NCBI GenBank assembly: GCA_029532415.1
Contig: JAQOTA010000002.1
Location: 62,001 to 126,000, forward strand
DNA from: Marasmius tenuissimus
Lineage: Eukaryota > Basidiomycota > Agaricomycetes > Agaricales > Marasmiaceae
DNA length: 64,000 nucleotides
Direction: 5' to 3'
The position numbers and the translations under genes were made by a program. Each line of letters opens with the position of its first letter. Position 1 is the stretch's first letter. Under the pieces are notes generated by a model. The model was not told the origin of the DNA, ran no database searches, and saw nothing but the letters and a program-made list of their open reading frames with translations. Below are positions 34,524-46,021 of the stretch, in pieces.

Positions 34524-34839
34524 CAGGAAGATGCGCATTTTGCCGGAAGCCGTTCCGGCTGTTTAGCCGGTCTTGCAGGCTCACAGGCTGACTGGCCCAA
34601 AAAAGCGATGGGCCAAAGCTTCAGGCTATTGCTGAGCAGTTATAAAAATACCTCAGAAAGCTAGGGAAATGTATAATGGCCACCATGGGCACAGAAGTTG
34701 GTCGAAGAAATCAAAGCAATCCTCTTATTCTGTGCCAAAAAATCCAGCCTGTGGGAATTTTGACATAGCCTGCCAGGGCCGCGCCGGTTAGCCTGTACAG
34801 GCCGAGAACGGCTGTGGACGGTTATTTTGCATCTTACTG
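34524..34839. mobile_element. MITE-like insertion, CAG...CTG ends, private to block A
   Basis: The ends are imperfect inverted repeats. The left reads CAGGAAGATGCGCATTTTGC and onward to AGCCGTTCCGGCTG. The right, reverse complemented, reads CAGTAAGATGCAAAATAACC and onward to AGCCGTTCTCGGCC. The aligned block B sequence (about 44,362-44,393) lacks the insert. CAG ends would suit a hAT-derived MITE, but the flanking 8-mers do not form a clean duplication. Confidence 0.55.
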
Positions 34840-35100
34840 ATGTCTCATATCTAGATTCCACCGCTGCGCTTACTTAGGTATCAGCAAAGGTCCCCTAACC
34901 TCAGAGTAGTATTGGATCTTGCCGAGATGTCTACGATCACAATTTCTGGGCAGCGGCGCTACAATTGTGGGCAAGCCCCAAAAAACAAAGACAACCACGG
35001 CGAGTCACTCGCTATCCCGCAGTCAGGAGTGCTATGGACCAGCCTGAGTAGCCTCATGAAGAGCGCTCTGACTAGCTCTGCATCTGAAGCTCAGCTTGAC

Positions 35101-35558
35101 TTTCAACTGCCTCCCCTGAGCACAGAAGAAGCCTACAACCATCTAGAATGGTCCAGTAGCACTCAGGGGACCTAGACGTGAGTTCCAATCCGCCAGCCCT
35201 CAAGTTACGCCCATGAGGACAGGCTGTGGAAAACAAGCTGAGCCGGTTTTACGGCTCGGCTGGCAAGCCAAGCCAAGCTATGGGCAACACTAAAGGGATT
35301 TACCGTACGATAAGGTTCATAAAGTTTACATATATTTATCTATGCCTTCTACCTTTTACTATTTAAGCCACCGTACGTACAGGTCATTTGTTCTTTCTTT
35401 TGCTCATACTTGTACCTACAGTGGTTATAAAACCTTGTCGTGTCTAAGTTTCGAGCAAGAGTGAGGATCCGGGGTTCTAACGAGACCCATACTCGTTACA
35501 GTCATCCAGACCGATTCTTATAGTTTATTCAATAATTTCAACAACCTTAGAGCGTTTG
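35101..35558. other. intergenic upstream of the MYND gene
   Basis: An open frame at 34,912-35,175 runs from block A into this stretch, without recognisable domains. A TA-rich stretch (35,330-35,370) could serve as promoter for the MYND gene. Nothing else is seen. Confidence 0.35.
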
Positions 35559-37262
35559 ATGGAACAGTCCGCATTGTGCAATCCCAACGTCGTCGCTGGT
35601 CGACTGGCCATTTGTTCTCCGGGCAGCCCGCCGTTTCGAAACTGCGAAAAGTGCAGTGAATTACTTTCGCAACTTAGGGGGTCCACCGAACATTCCCGTC
35701 AGCCTATCCGGCCTGCCTTCTTCGCTTGAAACCGCTCTAGAGGCTATAGCCGTTTTAACCGCGTGTATGCAGGGAGCCAATGCAACGAGGGCAAGAGATT
35801 CAGCGTTGCTCCACATCAAGATAGAATGGAAGTCAAGCGTCGCTCCATGGCTCAGATACCTCCTACGAAACATCGTGCTTGCCAACGAGGATCCTTCCAC
35901 ACCAGAAGCGCTCGATGCAACGGAGCGTGTCTTGGTTTTAATTCCATCCTTGCTCGAAATGAAGGGTCGAGACAACACAGAACATACTCTCGCATTTAAG
36001 AGAGCCACACCTTATCTCTATCACGTCCTCATGCAAGTATGGTTCAAACTTCTAGAAACACACCATCCCACGTGGGGCTACTGGTCCGTGATTGTCTCAC
36101 ACTTTGCTCCCGACAATCTCTTGCATCGAATTGATCTCGCACCATACAACGAACGCCCATACATTCACAACGAAATCACCGGCCCCATCATCGCTCGTCA
36201 TTTACACACACCAGCCATGCAGATTGACAAAATGCCTCCACATGAGTTGACCTTAGTCGAAAACTTCGTCGGATTTCTTCCTTAAGCATTCAACCGACAC
36301 TCACTCGATCCAATGTTTTCGCCCAAAACTCGACGATCCATGGTCTCCGGGTTCTCCCTCGTAATAGCTCGCCTCATTTCAAGGCGAAGCTTACTCGCGA
36401 TCGCCAAGGCGAACAGCACCGAATGCTCGGTGTCTCATACCACAGCGGTCATTTTGGCTTCACGCCTCGAATCAGTGGTCGACGAATACCCTTTGGCCAT
36501 CGAGGTGATAAAAAGAGGTTTGATCAAAACCATATTTCGAGCGTACCCATGTCTCTTCGAGCTTAGTGAATCGAAACGATCGACATTCCCGGAGGTATCC
36601 CTCACGCACTGGCTCGGCAAAGCCCTCAATCAGATCTCCAAGTTCCTCGTCTACTCGTCCATGAACCGGTTATTTGTCCGAGAGGTATCGAGGATATCGG
36701 CTCAGTACGAAGACCACGAGGAGTTATTGAAGTCCAAATCGCCATATCTATACGACTGCTGGATGGCGGCCACACACAAAGCGAAAATACTGAGGGACAT
36801 ACGACGGGACACCAAGGCTGGGCAACCGGGTTTATTATGCGGTAACACAAAGGTGGGTCCAACTTTTTTGAGAATGAGCCAGGAACCTATACTCATATCG
36901 GGGCTGAAATAACCTCCCGTCTCTTTCTTGTCAGTGCCCATTAAGGGGTACCAAACCATACAACTCAGAAGTCGAACCTAGAAACCCCGTTCAGTTTCGT
37001 CGTTGTACCACATGCGCGGCAGTGATGTACTGCTCATACGATTGCCAAAAGGCGGGCTGGAGAACGGGACACCGAGAACGCTGCCTAAACTTCCAACGTG
37101 ATCTCAAAGGTGCGTTTTTCCCTCTTCGAGCCGCCAATCATTAGAGGTTGACTATCAACTTGCCTATCTGAGCTAGGCGGTACTTCAGTGACGACAGAAC
37201 ACGATTACAGGATCCTATATCAGCTACTCCTCACCTCCGCGACCCACAACAGGTCTCCATAG
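35559..37262 (+). pseudogene. MYND-type zinc-finger protein, probably inactivated
   Basis: One plus-strand frame runs from upstream of 35,656 to 36,852. It is interrupted by a single TAA (36,283-36,285) between VENFVGFLP and AFNRHSLDP. An intron (GTGGGT...TCAG, 36,853-36,934) leads to exon 36,935-37,109 with a full MYND finger: C-P-L-R...RRC-T-T-C, MYC-SYDC, QKAGWRTGHRERC. A last exon from 37,177 gives SVTTEHDYRILYQLLL. MYND fingers bind Pro-rich partners. The basidiomycete proteins of this layout (long helical N-terminal part, MYND near the C-terminus) are uncharacterised. No ATG opens the frame: the nearest upstream ATG (35,559) is one frame off, and the first in-frame ATG is 35,767. With the TAA this suggests a pseudogene, though an unrecognised intron at the stop cannot be excluded. 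Confidence 0.7.
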
Positions 37263-37627
37263 CTTGAAACACTCTCTCGAATACCGGTGAGTGATTGTGG
37301 ACTGGGCCGAACTCGTACTTGCGATAGAGGTGGACTGACGAACTCGGGTCTTGGTTGTTATAGAGTCCGCTCGTTAACCCATGCTTATCAGGATGGAAAA
37401 ACGACGGAGAAAGCACCATTCATTCCATACGAAGATACGTAGTTCGCTACTTAGTATCCGGCGCACGTCAATCGGTCTGTCATTCCGGGAAATCCTGTCA
37501 GTGCTTTGGATTTGGCAAATAATCCGAGTTGGCATTGGACGTTGGACTCTCACGACTTCAACTTCTTCTTTCTGAGAACGACGACGTGCAAGGGGAAGAA
37601 AGAAACTAACTCGTCGGATTATCGGCT
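37263..37627. other. MYND gene tail or intergenic
   Basis: A frame following an AG at about 37,364 (SPLVNPCLSGWKND...) could be a further MYND-gene exon. Its end and splice partners are unclear. Confidence 0.3.
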
Positions 37628-38740
37628 ATGACAAGAACCAATGAAGGTCCAGTTTACTTTCTCTGCGTCGAGGGTGGAGGAACAAGATGTAGTGCGGTCA
37701 TAGTGAATGAGAAAGCAGAGACTGTGAGCCGTGGGGTATCGGGTGAATGCAATTTGTGAGTCGTGAGTCTCTCTGATCGAGATACCGTTATTTTAGCTTG
37801 TCGATAGGATTAGACACCACCGTACGGACCATCACCTCCGCAGTACAGAAGGCCGTAACACACCTGAGTAAGACTTTGTCGGCCCCCATCACTAGCATTC
37901 CATGGAAATCAGCCTGGTTCGCTATCGCAGATCTAGACCCATCAACACGTTCGAGGGATGTAGAACGTATCCGCCCGTTTCTCCTTCAGCTACTCGGAAT
38001 GTCCGATGTCAATGCTGGAAGTAGGTTGTGGATAACGACCGATTCTGCTTTGTTGTGTTCGGTTTTGATGAATCCAACGCCTCCGACTTCCGAGCTGGAG
38101 GACACAAATCCAGGAAGAAAGCCGAAAAACGCTATTGTAGCCATCTCAGGAGCGGGGTGTATCGCATATTCGTACACCATCCCGGGACCGTCACTACCAA
38201 GACCTACGGGTCGCAGCGGTGGATGGGGATATTTCCTCAAGGACGAAGGTTCTGGGTATGGGACTGGTAGGGAAACTCTACGAGCGGTTCTGCTGACGAG
38301 GGATAAGGGTTTTACACTTACGCTTTTTCATAGAGCCGTGTTGGAGGGAATGGGAGACCCAGATGGGGATGGTGCGATATCACGAGTGTATGATACAAGG
38401 GAAAGTTCGCCGAGGGCTAGGATTGCTTCGTTGTCGAGAGTGACAATGCAGTTCGCGTTTCCTGAGAACGAGCATGATGAGGGGCGAGATCTGGAGGCGA
38501 GACAGATTGTGGAGTCTGCAGCAAGCTTGTTGGCGGGTGTTATTGCCAATCTGAAGGGCAGGGTAGCACAGAACTCAGAGGAGGAATAAGAAGAAGATTG
38601 CGTGTTGATTCTAGGAGGCCCCCTGCTTGTGAAGGTACCAAAGTTCCGTGGTTTGGTTTTGGAGAAGCTTGGGGTCAAGATCGAGGCTAGAGGTACGAAC
38701 GTGAGGGTGGTAGAAGACGCCGGGGAGGAAGGGTCTGGGA
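37628..38740 (+). pseudogene. N-acetylglucosamine-kinase-like protein (BadF/BadG ATPase family), 3'-truncated
   Basis: Exon 1 (37,628-37,755) and exon 2 (from 37,797) join across a 41-nt GTGAGT...TTTAG intron. The product has the family's N-terminal phosphate-binding VEGGGTRCSAVIVN, a central NAIVAISGAGCIAYSY and SGGWGYFLKDEGSGYGTGRE, typical of the ASKHA-fold GlcNAc-kinase family, which phosphorylates N-acetylglucosamine in the cytosol. A TAA at 38,587-38,589 interrupts the frame. The same frame then continues with the family's C-terminal strand-helix (CVLILGGPLLVKVPKFRGLV). It runs out at 38,740, where block B begins, so the native 3' end has been replaced. The protein would be about 305 residues to the TAA. 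Confidence 0.8.
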
Positions 38741-41257
38741 AAAAGAGAAGTTGAATTGCCGGGACCCCCGGCCGATCCCCACATGACGTCAATACGCACT
38801 TGTGCCTCAAACTCAAACTAAGCGCTCGGGGCTTGGACTCAAACCACCGCCTCGATTTTCGCTTCTCTCTTTTTCATATACTGCCGAGACTGTGTATACG
38901 GCTCAAGCTCAACCATCTCCTGGAACTGCGGTCCCTCAGCAAAGAACGAATACACTCCCCAAAAACTCTGTGCTTTTGAACTCCCGACTCCCACCTCCGA
39001 ATCTTGCTCCCCTAACCTGACATGATGCCTTCCCCACCTCGTAATAAGTAGCTTCCCTTCCCCTCCACCAACCGTTTACGTGCAATACGCGATACACCGT
39101 CGCACCCAGGTATTTAAGGTATAGAACCTATCAACTCCGAGTCTCGACTCGGTTTCCACATTCCCAAGTCCGAGTAGCTGAAGCAGAAAATTTCTGTGGG
39201 GTATGGATTCAAACCGGCGATTCCAAGCCAGTGAATACTCAGCGCTCTCAGCTACAAAACCCTTATCACGCACCTCAACGACAAACTCAACACCCTCCAT
39301 TGACGCTTTTCCCCTCCAAGGCTGGGCCTCGAGTGTCCTCAGTAAACATAAACCATACACTCACCCTGCGTTTATATCGACCGAGGACCCCTTTTTCTTC
39401 AACGAATAGAACACTTACAGCACGGCATGCGAGATAAGTACACAATACACCCCACGGAATCCGGATAAGTGGGCTCAAACACCAGACCAAAAAAAAACTG
39501 TGATACTGGAATGCAAACAGGCTTGCTGTATTTATTGGTTATGAACTTCTTCGGGACGCATGCCTCACCCTTTGATTCTCTTACGAGCAGGGATCCGCAA
39601 CTAGGCGGTTAACGCTCCTCTCCCCAGCCAAAAAGGAAGCAAGAGACGCTAGAAACCAGCACATTCCGAGTCACGGAATACACGTCCAAACACGCTTTGA
39701 TTCATCCCACTTCCGTTTCCTATTCAGGCTCGTCGTTATGTTTGTTCACAGGGAACACAAAATTGTAAATCTCATTGTCACACTTGTAGCCACTCCTTCT
39801 CGTTCCTCTGTCCAGACGGACCTGGACCCTCTTACCTCTGTACGTTGTCCGAAGGAGGAGAGATTCGAAAGTTCAATTTGTTCGGGGTATTAACTACATC
39901 CAAAAACTCACGTCATTACTTCAAATAACTAGACTCTGCAGCGCAAAGAATCCTCCGGTGTCCTAGGTTTCAAGGATCATACAAACGCAAGTACGTACGG
40001 ATTCAGCGCGTTTTGATTGTCATGCACATTGCAAGGTTGTTACGCCTAGTAAAAGGAGTCGCCACATAGTATGTAGCACAAGATTCTAGATTCAAATCAT
40101 ACTCCTCGCCACTACCCGCGTCCCTATCCGCCTTCGCAGGCACTCGAAAGTGTTTACTAGCAGAACCACCCCATCCAAATGCCAGTTTTTCCACTATAAT
40201 CGTGCCGTCTTCCTCTAATAGCGGTGGTATCAGGTCGAACAAGCCAAAAGAAACCATCACGAATCGGGCTCTCTCTCTGTTAGCCAACTGGTTAGTAATA
40301 CAGCTACAAAGTGCTGGCTGTTTTTCGTAGTTCCTCCTACAGTCTACCGAGCAGAATTAGAGGATCACTTGTGGTCAACGGTCCCGGTGACTCGATGAGA
40401 AATAGACATCTCACGGTGTGGCGCGGACGGACCTCTGAAGATATCCCATTCGACCTTCTCGGCGTGAATGTTCACGCGCATATCGCGCGAGTTTGGACAG
40501 CCAGCAAGCTCCGTTCATTCGAGAATCGAAATTGAGTATCAGAATGAATGAAACTGAGGACTGACTCCCGAGTCAGTTCAACTGATTTTTGAACTTGGCG
40601 TCGGTACATACTATAAATTGCTAATCTTCTGTCTCCAAATTTATAGTACGGTGCCCAACTCCGGCGTACAAGCTCGAAGCTTCAGCCTTCGAAGCTTCAA
40701 CCTTGCCATACATTATGGAGGGGTATGGGCATTAGGAACCCGTGATTTGTCCTCAAACAGGCAATGTGGGTTTCCTTATGCAGTGGCGCCACCGGGAATA
40801 CTTTCTCGGCATCGAGCCACATTCACGTGCACACTGCGAGCTCGGTGAGGACTTGAGTCTCAAAATGGGGAGGGGAAGAATATAGTTGATGGGACATCCT
40901 AGCACGGGTCCCAGTAATAAGTACAAGACGACAAGTTGGTACAAGTTATTTATGATTCACAAACCACTAAGCAGGCAAGAAAGGGGGGGAGGGGGGCAGC
41001 AAAGAATATGGCGAAAGAGGGAGATATACACAAAAGGATTTTCGAGAGAGATAGAGGAGAGAGAAAGAAAGAGGACACGGGCCCACAGGGAAGGGGTCTG
41101 GGAGGATTCAACCATGAGATTCTCCCACCATCGACCCAACCACACTTGCTCTTATTCATAATCACTACTTTTCCTTGTGATAAACAGGACTGGCTGGGGC
41201 CTAAGGTTCCCCTAGTTAAGAGGAGATTTTTGATGGGACAGATAAAACAGAATTGAC

Positions 41258-42653
41258 TCACCCATTCCCAGGCATAGTATCATCTTGGTTAAAGGTTTGG
41301 CCGTTGACACTTCCCACATTTAATTGTCTTGTCAGCTCTGGACAACCTGACTCTGAGGCCCCAGCACTACCCATGTGTAGAGAGGGGACACCATCTGTAT
41401 CCCATAATGATCGCTTCAGAAAAATGAGAACAATCAGTGCTGTAGGGTATAATCCCTGTCAAGGACATTGAACAAAAGATTGGATTATATTGAACTCAAG
41501 TGAACATACCACTAATTGTGTTGAAATCTTCCAAAAGATCCCTTTGGCTATCTTATATTTGTTTGACTTCCGGTGGTGATGAGCTGGTATGACCTCAATC
41601 AAGAATTGAAGGGTCTATCAATGTCAGGGAATGACTAAACACATTTTTGGAGCTGAGATTGTTTGTTACTTGCCAGAAGGAAGGCATATAAGAGACCAGA
41701 TTCCAAAAGCAAAACAGCGACTCTTTCTGCCCTGACTGGCCGGTATGACTGCTTGAGATACATCCGTATAGCCTTCCAATTGGACCTATAGATAATTGGT
41801 TGGTGGTCAACAAGATGTAATGTGATATTAGCAAACAAAATAGATACCAGGTGGCATAGCCAATCACCATGGTTGCTGCAATGTTGGTGGCAATGGAAAG
41901 TGCATACATTGCTAGAAGAACTGGTCGGCATTTTGAATGTTTGAATGGCATGCCAGCAGCAACAAAACATCCAATCCAACCAAATGCTACACCTGTCACA
42001 GCAAGCTGAAAGACCCCCAACAGAAATATGATTTGTTTCTTTCTGCCAGATAGTGCACAAGCTCTCCAAATGACAATGGCATCACCAATGACAAACTGCA
42101 ATCCAATTATGAGTGACACCTTGATTAAAACAGAGTAGAAGGGGACCCACTGCAACTGGGAATAAGACAGAATGTATATCCAACAGTATATGGAACTTAT
42201 GAAGGTAAGCGTGGTTTCTTGCTCTGAAGGATGTGCCAATATCGTTCACAAGAAGATGCTGAACCCCTGCAATGAGGTACACCATTGTACAACAGAGGTC
42301 TGTGGTTGCTAGAAGGTATAGAATGGCCACGGATGCACCAAGGATCGCTCTAGCGCGCTTTATTCCACCCTTTCGGCTTGCTCCAGGTTCAGCATGATCT
42401 GCATGAGGGACTTATAATAAATGCTTACCGCCAAAGAATAGCAATACCGGCCAGAGTGAGCACCATGTGAATACCTAAATGGTCATCAGCGGTTCAAAGG
42501 GAACGACCACAATTGTGCAAGCTCACCGTAAATTATCCCGGTCGCCAAAACTTCACCAAAGGACCATATGAGGTCGTTGCCGTAATCATGAAGCTCGAAG
42601 AGCTCAATGACAATCGAAGCCTGAGCCACACTCGTGGAAAGTGAACTTTCCAT
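41258..42653 (-). CDS. seven-helix membrane protein, copy 3
   Basis: Seven exons on the minus strand give 353 residues: 42,527-42,653, 42,429-42,474, 42,151-42,376, 41,848-42,095, 41,674-41,785, 41,510-41,614 and 41,258-41,455. As in copy 2, intron 4 is absent. The donor after exon AFLL-encoding 41,674 is GCAAGT, a GC-AG intron, where copy 2 has GTAAGT. Start MESSLS, the seven helices, RAERVAVLLLESGLLYAFLL and the C-terminal MPGNG (shared with copy 1) are intact. The C-terminal tail is colinear with that of copy 1 but not with copy 2, so copy 2's tail has diverged. Function unknown. Confidence 0.9.
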
Positions 42654-42999
42654 CTTGAAGGTGGAGGGCGGGGTGATGGGTGGGTTTGGTCGATGGTTGT
42701 ACAATATAGGAAAAGACAAGCAGATGTACTAGTGGTTAGGTAGACCGTAGCCGACTCGAGGGAACTTATGTATGCTGTTTTTTGTACGCCCCTCCGCCCT
42801 CTGTGTCCATCAACTTGCGCCACACCCTCAAAATCGGAGGTTTGCGCTGATAACACGAAGCAGTGATCCCGCCATCACTTTCTCTATCCTTGACGTCCCG
42901 AGAGCTTATTTTAAGGTGGTCACGCGCGTTATTTGGATTAGCGATGTGGCTTGTATTCAGTGTCACACCACCCTCCAGCCATTTGGTCCTAACCATGAG

Positions 43000-43870
43000 G
43001 CATAATATATCATGTCGTGCATCCGAGTGCAATTGTTAAACTATCACCCAGAGGAGATTACGCTCGAAGCGGAAGACGTCTCTGAGATCGCAGAAACTCA
43101 ACGAACGGTCATCCACCCACGCCTTCTGTCGGTATTAAGTAGCCCAGTCTCCTGATTTCTGAACCACACCTTATCCCAAACCATGTACATTACCGCGTCT
43201 TTCCCGATCACAATTCAGGACCAGCAGATGCATTGTAAACGGACTACGTGGCAAAGATGAAGATGCGGGAGCAATTCTCAATATGAGATGCTTACGAGGA
43301 TTGAAGTCGGCCCTCAAATTCCCGTCATACGCGTGTGGCGACGGAAAATGATCTGGGAAATGTCGTGGCACGTCAAGGGTTTAGTAAAGGGACGAGTACG
43401 CTTACCGTGTACAATCTTGGTCGCCACAATCTCAGCGAAGGACAGGACGGCGCCACTGTAACTTGGGAGCTCAAGGCTGATAAGATCTCACAATAATAGG
43501 ATAATATGGTCATGGTCGCCGCGACCGGTGTAATGAGCTGTTTACTCGCTGCTCAGAACTTTTATCATCCGAGACGGTTGAGTTCAACACGATGGAGGAT
43601 GAAGGTACGACCTATCCTGGGCTCAGAGTGGAATTGAGTGAGGAAGATAAGGTAAATGAAAGGGTATCACTCAGCCTGTCAAATATTGGGATCCTTGTGC
43701 CACCACATCAACTAAGTATAGCTTGATTTTGGGAACCAAGATTCAATTTATAAGTAGATCGGGTACCGGTAAAACAGTAGAACCTGAAGTGTGGGCCTCC
43801 TTCCTATCGAGCTTGACCATTTCCCCTTGTGACGAGTAGGGCTAGAAGCAGCCTAAGGCGTGTCTGATCA
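43000..43870 (-). pseudogene. seven-helix family exon-1-like remnant upstream of copy 3
   Basis: 43,406-43,490 on the minus strand is the block B counterpart of the remnant at 33,713, followed by the same GTAAGC donor. No downstream exons are joinable. Confidence 0.5.
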
Positions 43871-44097
43871 AGATGGGTCTTTGCAACGGACTTTACTCGC
43901 CTGGTTCCCTACCTTCCAGGGTGATTTTGGTTTTCGCAGGAATGCAGCGACCGCAACCAAAATCAGCACATACAAATCCTCACCCGCCTTACCTTTCAAC
44001 ATGTCAATGATACCTGCCAACTTTAAGCTGACACAACACATGATCAGGGCCCTCCACAAGCAAGTTCAGCGGAACCACTTCTCTCTCTGTCGACATA

Positions 44098-44238
44098 CTG
44101 ACCTATTTCACTCAATTCGTATAGCATGTGACCATTTTCGAAATAAAATTTTTACCAGAAAATCCGATAAAAATCATTGGTAGGGTTCTCGAAAATGGGT
44201 GTAACCTGTGACCATACGAATTGAGTGAAATAGGTCAG
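44098..44238. mobile_element. 141-bp MITE with TA target duplication, private to block B
   Basis: The ends are inverted repeats of about 45 bp, starting CTGACCTATTTCACTCAATT on both strands. TA flanks both sides (44,096-44,097 and 44,239-44,240). Block A at about 34,390 reads CAACATACACC without the insert, which gives the empty site. TA duplication and long TIRs fit a Tc1/mariner-related (Stowaway-like) MITE. Confidence 0.88.
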
Positions 44239-45039
44239 TACATCTGCGACGCCAAAAACTTCCCTAACACTCATACTTGCATGTATACCACCCATCATTG
44301 GCCGCAAAGCGACCCCGGTGAAACGACGTACTTGGTGATTACCCGCTGGCTCTTGCGTAGAGACTCCCCGTTCCGACGAATCATACCCAGCGTCCACCGC
44401 TGCGCTTACTTGGGTATCGGCAATGGTCCCCCAGTTCCAGAGTAGTATTGCATCTTGCCGAGATGTCTACGGTCGCAATATCTGGGGCGGCGTCACGGGT
44501 GTTGGCGACCCCCCAAAAATAAAGAGAAAACAAACACGACCACGTCGAGTCACTCGCTATTCCGGACTCACGAGTACTATCGACAAGCCCGAGTAACCCC
44601 ACGAAGAGCGATCTGACTAGTTCTACATCTGGGACTGCCTCGAACCCCGATACCGAGTTAGACTGAGATGTGGATTGCAATATGTGTGTTGGTTCCTGAC
44701 GTTTTGGCACTTGCAAACACTGCGGAAGAAATTTTCCATATGGTAAAGCCACCACTATGCCGGGATGAGGAAACCAGTGAGTTGAAATCGACACACTGGT
44801 CTGAAAAGAAAGGCAGACTCTCCGATTAAATCGATATCTTCCTTTGCTCGCAGGACAGCAAATGACATAAAGACATTGAACGCACAGAAGAGCGTACACG
44901 TAAATGCGGCATTGATGAAGCCCATACAGCTTCGGAAAACTCCGCTCAGCACGCACTGAGACCTAATTTTCCGGAGCCGTTGGGAACCGCCACCTCAACC
45001 AGCTCTGCCAGCTTGAGCCGCGACCCTAAAATTTGACTT

Positions 45040-45800
45040 CCAGTTCCAACTCCAGCTACCTAGTTCCTTCTCCGATCCGGCTCCAGCTAACCTGATTAGA
45101 GCCGGCTCGAGTCAGAGTCGCGTGATGTCATTATGCAGCATGAACCAGGCGTCTACCGCGCGTCCTTCCATCTGACAAGCAAACAGAGGAGCGGTCCCTA
45201 CGACATACGACCAAGTCCCAAATAATCGAGCAACGAGGACGAAGAGGGGAAAAAATGAACTACATACCAGACTTAATTTAAACATCGGGCGCCACCAAAA
45301 CTGTCAGCATCAAAACCTGAAGCTTGAAAGAATTCACAGTCGCCGTCACCGTTCGGTAAGAGGGGTTTTCTTCTCCGAGGCAAAGATTCCGGCCAAACTT
45401 CAAAATTTCAACGAATGGTACCATCGAAGTGTGTTCCAGTTTGAGCCCCGGTACCGTGATACGTTACATCGCGGATCCAACTGATTTCTGGTGCTTCAAT
45501 TGCGAGAGTGCAAAGAACAAACGGTTGGGTGTCCATGTGAAACGGCAGACCTTACTAGTACGAGTCGAAAAACCCGCAACACGGATATGCTCAAAAATCG
45601 AGACGTACATCAGGTATATCCTTTCCCCTCGCAGACAGGATAAGCGGGAAATAAGAGTCAAATGGGCGTCAAGTGATGAAGATTGGTAGATAAAGGTGGT
45701 GGTAAATGGACTCGTTGCTGAACGCACTTATATGTCATCGGTTGTGTAGCCTACATGTCTGAGGCGCCAGACATGTGGCGTGGGTGCTTGAACTGCTCTA
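45040..45800. repeat. dispersed repeat family, copy 2
   Basis: This is related to 2,110-2,650 in its first half and to 49,500-49,910 in its second half. Shared marks in the latter are a CCTCGCAGACAG segment, a CGC(A/T)TATGTCATC-like tract and GGCGTGGGTGCTT. No gene is recognised. An open frame of 191 residues at 44,381-44,956 (minus) just upstream is not supported by any motif. Confidence 0.6.
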
Positions 45801-46021
45801 AGGCATCGAATGTGGCATTATGGAATTGAGATTCTGCAGTAACGGTGAACATGCATCTTGTTCATATTCATTACTCCTCCTTGTGATTAGTAGGGCTGGC
45901 GGAGTCCCTAGGTTTATCCAATGGTCAGAAGGGATTTTTCAATGGTAGCTGAATAAAAGAAGCCGAATAGTGTTACCTCGTCTATGCATGGTATAGCGCC
46001 GCGGCGGTTTTGATAAATGTT

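Larger units (their letters stand above)
30684..35100. repeat. segmental duplication block A, right part
   Basis: The block continues 19,470-21,820 after the copia insertion and aligns with 40,392-44,640. It contains the seven-helix gene copy 2, the exon-1-like remnant, and a private MITE-like insertion at 34,524-34,839. The stretch 30,684-31,576 itself contains no gene that I can support; it is mostly flank shared with 40,392-41,257. Confidence 0.9.
38740..44640. repeat. segmental duplication block B
   Basis: This is a direct copy of block A without the copia element. It starts at AAAAAGAGAAGTTGAATT inside the tail of the kinase pseudogene and ends near 44,640. It lacks about 160 bp present in block A and the 34,524 insertion, and has its own 141-bp MITE. 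Apart from the seven-helix gene (copy 3) and remnants, the stretches 38,740-41,257 and 43,500-44,640 hold no gene that I can support. Confidence 0.9.

Noticed and set aside
44381..44956. 191-residue minus-strand open frame
   Set aside because: It overlaps block B sequence whose block A counterpart is not open in this frame, it has no recognisable motif, and a competing hydrophobic frame exists on the same strand.
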